This document shows positions 6,865 through 7,822 of a stretch of 7,822 bases of DNA, piece after piece. Made by a program: the position numbers and the translations under genes. The stretch is from contig JAGQRC010000139.1 of assembly GCA_020425835.1 (NCBI GenBank), positions 1 to 7,822 of the forward strand. Direction: 5' to 3'. The first letter of the stretch is position 1; every line of letters begins with the position of its first letter. The notes under the pieces are model-generated. The model had not been told where the DNA came from and ran no database searches. It saw nothing but the letters and a program-made list of their open reading frames with translations. The stretch comes from Planctomycetota bacterium (GTDB lineage Bacteria > Planctomycetota > UBA8108 > UBA1146 > JAJFFE01).

Positions 6865-6885
6865 TCCCACACGGGAGTGGTGGGA
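6865..6885. promoter_or_regulatory. Dyad in the divergent control region
   Basis: A perfect 6-bp inverted repeat TCCCAC-N9-GTGGGA lies between the divergently transcribed regulator and FapA-type genes. Weak flanking symmetry (GATC on the left, TC on the right) extends it. The size and spacing fit a dimeric HTH operator, and the regulator's own Fis-type HTH is the obvious candidate binder; this is inference. If real, it argues that translation starts at 6771 and not at 6870 inside the dyad. Confidence 0.3.
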
Positions 6886-6896
6886 TCAACATCGCC
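6881..6896 (+). promoter_or_regulatory. Weak sigma-54-like -24/-12 element upstream of the FapA-type gene
   Basis: TGG (6881-6883) and GC (6894-6895) have the required GG-N10-GC spacing. The remaining bases fit the TGGCAC / TTGC consensus poorly (TGGGAT / TCGC). It overlaps the right arm of the dyad and would give a leader of about 110 nt. GG-N10-GC is frequent by chance in GC-rich DNA, so the support is mainly its location beside a sigma-54-type activator gene. Confidence 0.15.
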
Positions 6897-7004
6897 AATA
6901 CCCGAGGGTTAGAGATCGACCCGGTGTGACGCGATTGGTCCAGCCCCGCCGCGTGCCGTACTCTCCCATCGGGAAGTCACTCAGTTCGGCGGACGGAGAA
7001 GGAC

Positions 7005-7009
7005 GGAGG
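7005..7009 (+). promoter_or_regulatory. Ribosome binding site deciding the TTG start of the FapA-type gene
   Basis: GGAGG with 6 nt to the TTG at 7016. The only other upstream in-frame start noted, GTG at 6953, has no Shine-Dalgarno and would add a low-complexity extension. Confidence 0.65.
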
Positions 7010-7015
7010 GAAGGG

Positions 7016-7822
7016 TTGGCATCGGAAATCCAACAGCAACTCCGTGTCGACATCGCCCCCGACGGCCTGACGGCGTCGCTCTACCCGACGACACCCTGCC
7101 CCGCGCGAACTCCGAAGCCGAAGGACCTCGTCGAGGTCCTCCGTCGAGCAGGTGTGGTCGAGGGAATCGATGACGACGTTCTCGCCCTGTTCATCGAAGA
7201 CTGGCGTCGCGGGACGATCGTCGGGCCTCGGGTCGTCGCGACGGGAGTCGCGCCGAAGCCAGCGGCGGTCCCGTCCCTGAAGCGCGTCGCCCCTCCGGCA
7301 CGCAGCGGGCAAGACCCCGTGGAGCTCCTGCCGCTCTTCGTCAAGAAGGACGAGACCATCTTCGCGCTCGGAGCGGCCGGAGCGGCTCGGTTGGGACGGA
7401 GCGTTCGAGGCGACGTCACACAGCCCGACCCCCGAGCGGGGGGCGGTCCCGTGCCCGGCACGGGAATCGTAGTCGAGAACGGTCAGTGGATCGCGACGCG
7501 CACCGGCTTCCTCGTGATCTCGGGCGACCGAATCGACGTTTCGACCGTCTTGACGCACAACCGCGACCTCCCGCCCGGCGACTATCGGTGGACCGGCGAC
7601 GCGGTGATTCGCGGCGATGTCTCGACGGGTTGCACTCTGCGGATCGAAGGGTCGATTCGAGTCGAGGGGAACGTTCGCGACGGAGTCCTGATTCGTGCCT
7701 CGGGGGGAGTCGAGGTCACCGAGCGCATCGAGGGACACGACACGCGCATCGTCTCCGGCGCGAGCATCACGGTCGGTGACGTCGCGGCGTCGACGCTGAC
7801 CGCCGAAGGCGACGTCGCCGTC
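7016..7822 (+). CDS. FapA/DUF342-family protein, N-terminal part (runs off the window)
   Basis: The first 269 codons of a gene that continues beyond the right edge. The reading frame is open to the last base and begins with TTG. The protein reads MASEIQQQLRVDIAPDGLTA, matching the start of the DUF342 / flagellar assembly protein A family: a short beta-strand with DGL, then LRRAGVVEGID (about 42-52), then the 'ATGVAP' segment (75-80). A central 'GRSVRGDVTQPDP' (127-139) stands where other members have a PGxxVFG motif. From about residue 185 the chain becomes repetitive, with G-D-V, I-E-G and V-E-G turns every 8-12 residues. That indicates the right-handed beta-helix of this family, distantly like bactofilins. 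Full-length relatives are usually 450-650 residues, so roughly half is missing. In Vibrio FapA affects polar flagellation, but in many bacteria DUF342 proteins have no proven role; no flagellar gene is visible here, so a flagellar function is not claimed. It is divergent from the sigma-54-type regulator gene. Confidence 0.82.
   Translation, partial: MASEIQQQLRVDIAPDGLTASLYPTTPCPARTPKPKDLVEVLRRAGVVEGIDDDVLALFIEDWRRGTIVGPRVVATGVAPKPAAVPSLKRVAPPARSGQDPVELLPLFVKKDETIFALGAAGAARLGRSVRGDVTQPDPRAGGGPVPGTGIVVENGQWIATRTGFLVISGDRIDVSTVLTHNRDLPPGDYRWTGDAVIRGDVSTGCTLRIEGSIRVEGNVRDGVLIRASGGVEVTERIEGHDTRIVSGASITVGDVAASTLTAEGDVAV

Noticed and set aside
6977..7738. Minus-strand open frame of 253 codons at the right end
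   Set aside because: The plus-strand frame from 7016 gives a coherent DUF342 protein with a strong ribosome binding site. The minus frame is Asp/Arg-rich and featureless.
1..7822. CRISPR arrays, tRNA or rRNA genes, insertion sequences, attachment sites
   Set aside because: I saw no regularly spaced direct repeats, no tRNA- or rRNA-like sequence, no transposase motifs and no terminal repeats flanking any segment.

Overview
This is a GC-rich window holding three protein genes, and most of it codes. The likely source is an uncultured or little-studied member of the Planctomycetota. That inference rests on a secreted protein whose paired dockerin-type EF-hand repeats each end in the 'SLPxPFP...D-T-DAL' tail typical of large planctomycete surface or secreted proteins. 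It also rests on a giant eukaryotic-like kinase / NTPase / TPR regulator. Such domain mixes also occur in Myxococcota and other signalling-rich phyla, so the phylum call is inference only.

Layout, left to right. Positions 1-173 hold no gene I can support, only weak hairpins just downstream of the first gene. Positions 174-1325 (minus) encode an exported protein with a cohesin-like beta-sandwich between two dockerin-type repeat pairs. Positions 1326-1776 are a 451-bp non-coding gap. It holds a sigma-70-like promoter and a structured leader of about 118 nt for the secreted protein, two tandem hairpins, and a terminator-like hairpin behind the regulator gene. Positions 1777-6771 (minus) encode one protein of about 1664 residues. 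It joins a Ser/Thr kinase-like domain, a STAND/AAA NTPase, a long TPR array, a coiled coil, a sigma-54-type AAA+ activator domain and a Fis-type HTH. Positions 6772-7015 are a divergent control region with a dyad and a weak sigma-54-like element. From 7016 to the right edge (plus) runs the first 269 codons of a FapA/DUF342 protein, starting at TTG behind a strong Shine-Dalgarno.

The most interesting object is the fused regulator. It looks like a one-polypeptide signalling chain: kinase, NTPase/TPR sensing or scaffold, then a sigma-54 activator with DNA binding. Its GAFTGA sigma-54 contact loop, Walker A, arginine-finger pair and HTH are intact. Its Walker B acidic pair is Asp-His instead of Asp-Glu, and sensor I reads Cys-Arg instead of Thr-Asn. 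The kinase domain is also off-consensus, with His in place of the catalytic-loop Asn. Either the chemistry is altered, or the module binds nucleotide and acts by a non-standard mechanism. The divergent FapA gene is a natural candidate target, but no functional link between the three genes is proven by the sequence.
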